Positions 5,649-7,166 of a stretch of 7,166 nucleotides of DNA are shown piece by piece; the stretch's first letter is position 1; each line of letters opens with the position of its first letter. The translations under genes and the position numbers were made by a program. The stretch covers positions 1-7,166 of the forward strand of contig SLFE01000238.1 in the NCBI GenBank assembly GCA_007124415.1, written 5' to 3'. Below the pieces are notes generated by a model that was given only the letters and a program-made list of their open reading frames with translations, did no database searches and was not told the origin of the DNA. Source of the stretch: Waddliaceae bacterium (GTDB taxonomy: Bacteria; Chlamydiota; Chlamydiia; Chlamydiales; SLFE01).

Positions 5649-6866
5649 ATGGCAAACCAACCAAAACGCATTCTGCTGACAGGCGGCAGATCAACAATAA
5701 CGTTGGATATAGCCAGACACTTTCATAAAGCCGGGCACTTTGTATATGTTGCCGATTCCCACCGAAAGCATATCTGCAAATTCTCAAATGCCGTGAGCAA
5801 AAACTTCCAGGTGCCAAGCCCCCGTTTCCATTCCGAACAATTTATCGAATCGCTTATTTCAATCATTGAAAAACATAACATTGACCTCTACATTCCGACA
5901 TGCGAAGAAACGATATATATATCTTATGCCCTGAGCAAATTCCCAAAATCATGCGAAGTGTTCTGCGAGCCCTTCGAACTGCTGCATTCCCTGCACAGTA
6001 AATGGCTCTTTATGGAAAAACTGAAAGAACTGGGAATCGACGTCCCAAAAACCGTTCTTATCAAAAGTCAAAACGATCTTGAAAACTTAAATCTTCCTTA
6101 CTCATACGCCCTGAAAGCCACTTACTCTCGAGCGTCGCAAAATATGTGCAGGGTGGATCCGGGATCTGCTGCCCCGGCCGTTAAAATCGAGCCCTACAAT
6201 CCCTGGGTTGCTCAGGAGTGGATCAAGGGCGTTAAATACTGTACCTACAGTATTGTCAAAGAAGGGAAAATTTACGCACATTCAACCTATCCCGTCAGCT
6301 TCACAGTTGATGGAAGCTCCTGCATTACTTTTGAGGCGATCCGCCATCAAAAAATCCTTGATTGGGTCACCAGATTTGTCGGTCTTACCCGATTTACCGG
6401 CCAGATCGCCTTCGACTTTATCGAAACCGATCAAAGCAAACTTTACGCCATTGAGTGCAACCCGAGAGCGACGCACGGCCTACACTTATTCAATGAAGAC
6501 GATGAAATCCAAAAAGGGTTTTTCGGAAAAAACAAAGAGATTATCCACCCTAAAGAAGGAACGCTTAAACAAATTGGAATGGGCATGGTAGCATTCGGAT
6601 GGAGATCTGTGAACCGAGGCCCCCAATTACCCGGATTTTTAAAAAATTTCTTCGCTGCAAAAGACGTCGTCTATCAAAAAAATGACCTCAAACCGTTTTT
6701 TGCCATGGGGACTCTTTTTCCCATGTATTGGTATATGTGCAAAAAATACCGCTTACCCCTGTCGGCAGTGTTCACGTTCGACACCGACTGGAACGGAGAA
6801 GCCATCTACATCCACGAACCGCAAGAAGCCGAATGCACTACAAAGAAAAAATTGAACATGGGTTAG
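5649..6866 (+). CDS. ATP-grasp domain ligase, substrate unknown
   Basis: Cytosolic protein of 405 residues with an ATP-grasp (carbamoyl-phosphate-synthase-like) fold; such enzymes activate a carboxylate with ATP and join it to an amine, thiol or other nucleophile. Residues 7-36 look like a Rossmann-type pre-grasp domain (RILLTGGRSTITLDIARHF, then VYVAD). K118 in HSKWLFMEKLKELGI is typical of the linker, K156 (YALKATYSR) is the probable ATP-binding lysine, and QEWIKGVKY (189-197) is the hinge with E190. D256 (FDFIE) and IECNPRATHG (268-277) with E269 and N271 are the expected magnesium ligands. The C-terminal 110 residues, with PMYWYMCKKYRLPLS (358-372), are specific to this subfamily and unassigned. 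The start follows AGGA (5637-5640) by eight bases; an ATG at 5645 is out of frame. The gene overlaps the next by 34 bases, so the two probably act together. Fold confident, substrate unknown. Confidence 0.85.
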   Translation: MANQPKRILLTGGRSTITLDIARHFHKAGHFVYVADSHRKHICKFSNAVSKNFQVPSPRFHSEQFIESLISIIEKHNIDLYIPTCEETIYISYALSKFPKSCEVFCEPFELLHSLHSKWLFMEKLKELGIDVPKTVLIKSQNDLENLNLPYSYALKATYSRASQNMCRVDPGSAAPAVKIEPYNPWVAQEWIKGVKYCTYSIVKEGKIYAHSTYPVSFTVDGSSCITFEAIRHQKILDWVTRFVGLTRFTGQIAFDFIETDQSKLYAIECNPRATHGLHLFNEDDEIQKGFFGKNKEIIHPKEGTLKQIGMGMVAFGWRSVNRGPQLPGFLKNFFAAKDVVYQKNDLKPFFAMGTLFPMYWYMCKKYRLPLSAVFTFDTDWNGEAIYIHEPQEAECTTKKKLNMG

Positions 6867-7166
6867 GCTGCAAAATAAGCTCGGCCGGCCCGCCCATTGT
6901 TGAGAAGCCTGATCTGATCCTCTATCCTCTGGAAACCGATATAGGCAGGATTCTGCTGCAATGGATCCCGTCGGAATCGCTAAAAGTTTTAGAACACTGC
7001 ATGGAATCTTATCGGATGATGCAGAGCACCTACACCTTCAAACCGCTGGCCCCTTTGTACTGGGGCACATGCCCTCCGGGATCCTTTGCCGTCTATGAAC
7101 ACATCCCCCTGAAACCTCTCGACAGCTTAACGCAGTTCGGCAAGACCTTAGCCGCCATGCACCGGA
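6833..7166 (+). CDS. Probable fructosamine-kinase/aminoglycoside-phosphotransferase-fold protein, N-terminal part; 3' end outside window
   Basis: From the ATG at 6833 the frame stays open for 111 codons to the window edge. The fragment resembles the N-terminal lobe of fructosamine-kinase or APH-type small-molecule kinases: a helix like the family's Glu-containing helix (EHCMESYRMMQ, residues 54-64), then a region where FAVYEHIPLKPLDSL (85-99) matches the hinge pattern F-L-V-x-E-h-I/L, followed by FGKTLAAMHR (102-111), matching the family's LG.xLA.LHR. The usual GG-x-x-N loop and F-V-K lysine are not obvious in the short N-terminus; the lysine position may be ILLQW (40-44), so activity is uncertain. 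The catalytic H-G-D-x-x-x-x-N loop would lie outside the window. The start overlaps the ATP-grasp gene by 34 bases and lacks a strong Shine-Dalgarno, and the frame is open further upstream, so the exact start is provisional. A real gene is likely; the family call is moderate. Confidence 0.55.
   Translation, partial: MHYKEKIEHGLGCKISSAGPPIVEKPDLILYPLETDIGRILLQWIPSESLKVLEHCMESYRMMQSTYTFKPLAPLYWGTCPPGSFAVYEHIPLKPLDSLTQFGKTLAAMHR

Noticed and set aside
6208..6591. Alternative plus-strand frame of 127 residues inside the ATP-grasp gene
   Set aside because: It overlaps the catalytic core of the ATP-grasp domain and has no domain or ribosome binding site of its own.
1..7166. Search for CRISPR arrays, tRNA/rRNA genes, insertion sequences and att sites
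   Set aside because: No spaced direct repeats, cloverleaf-like sequence, transposase motif or terminal inverted repeats were seen by eye.

Overview
The window (about 45% GC by eye) looks like chromosome from an obligate intracellular bacterium, most likely an environmental member of the Chlamydiota (Parachlamydiales type). This rests on three things: a divergent member of the TLC/NTT nucleotide-transporter family, a small protein with the paired hydrophobic hairpin typical of inclusion membrane proteins, and compact gene packing. No rRNA or other taxonomic marker is present, so the assignment is an inference.

Layout. At the left edge, reading leftward, is the first 223 codons of a transaldolase of the long, mycobacterial type, with a good promoter and Shine-Dalgarno sequence in the 111-bp divergent intergenic region. 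Reading rightward from 781 to 5455 are six closely packed genes, probably one transcription unit. They encode an acidic, serine-rich protein with a C-terminal membrane hairpin; a small N-terminally anchored or exported unknown; an AI-2E family permease; an exported calcineurin-type phosphoesterase closest to CPPED1; a 99-residue exported unknown; and a 12-helix TLC/NTT-like membrane protein. Gaps are 12, 26, 2, -4 and 1 bp. After a 193-bp gap with its own candidate promoter and a leader hairpin comes a second unit: an ATP-grasp ligase, and overlapping its end by 34 bp, the start of a protein that looks like a fructosamine-kinase/aminoglycoside-phosphotransferase fold enzyme, cut by the right edge.

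How the genes may work together. Every product of the middle unit is predicted to be membrane-bound or exported, so it is best read as a cell-envelope or host-interface locus. The two most interesting members are the NTT-like protein, which keeps family landmarks but appears to have lost the charged residues used for nucleotide transport, and the exported CPPED1-like phosphatase. The ATP-grasp/kinase pair looks like a separate small metabolic module of unknown substrate. No mobile element, CRISPR array, tRNA or rRNA was seen.
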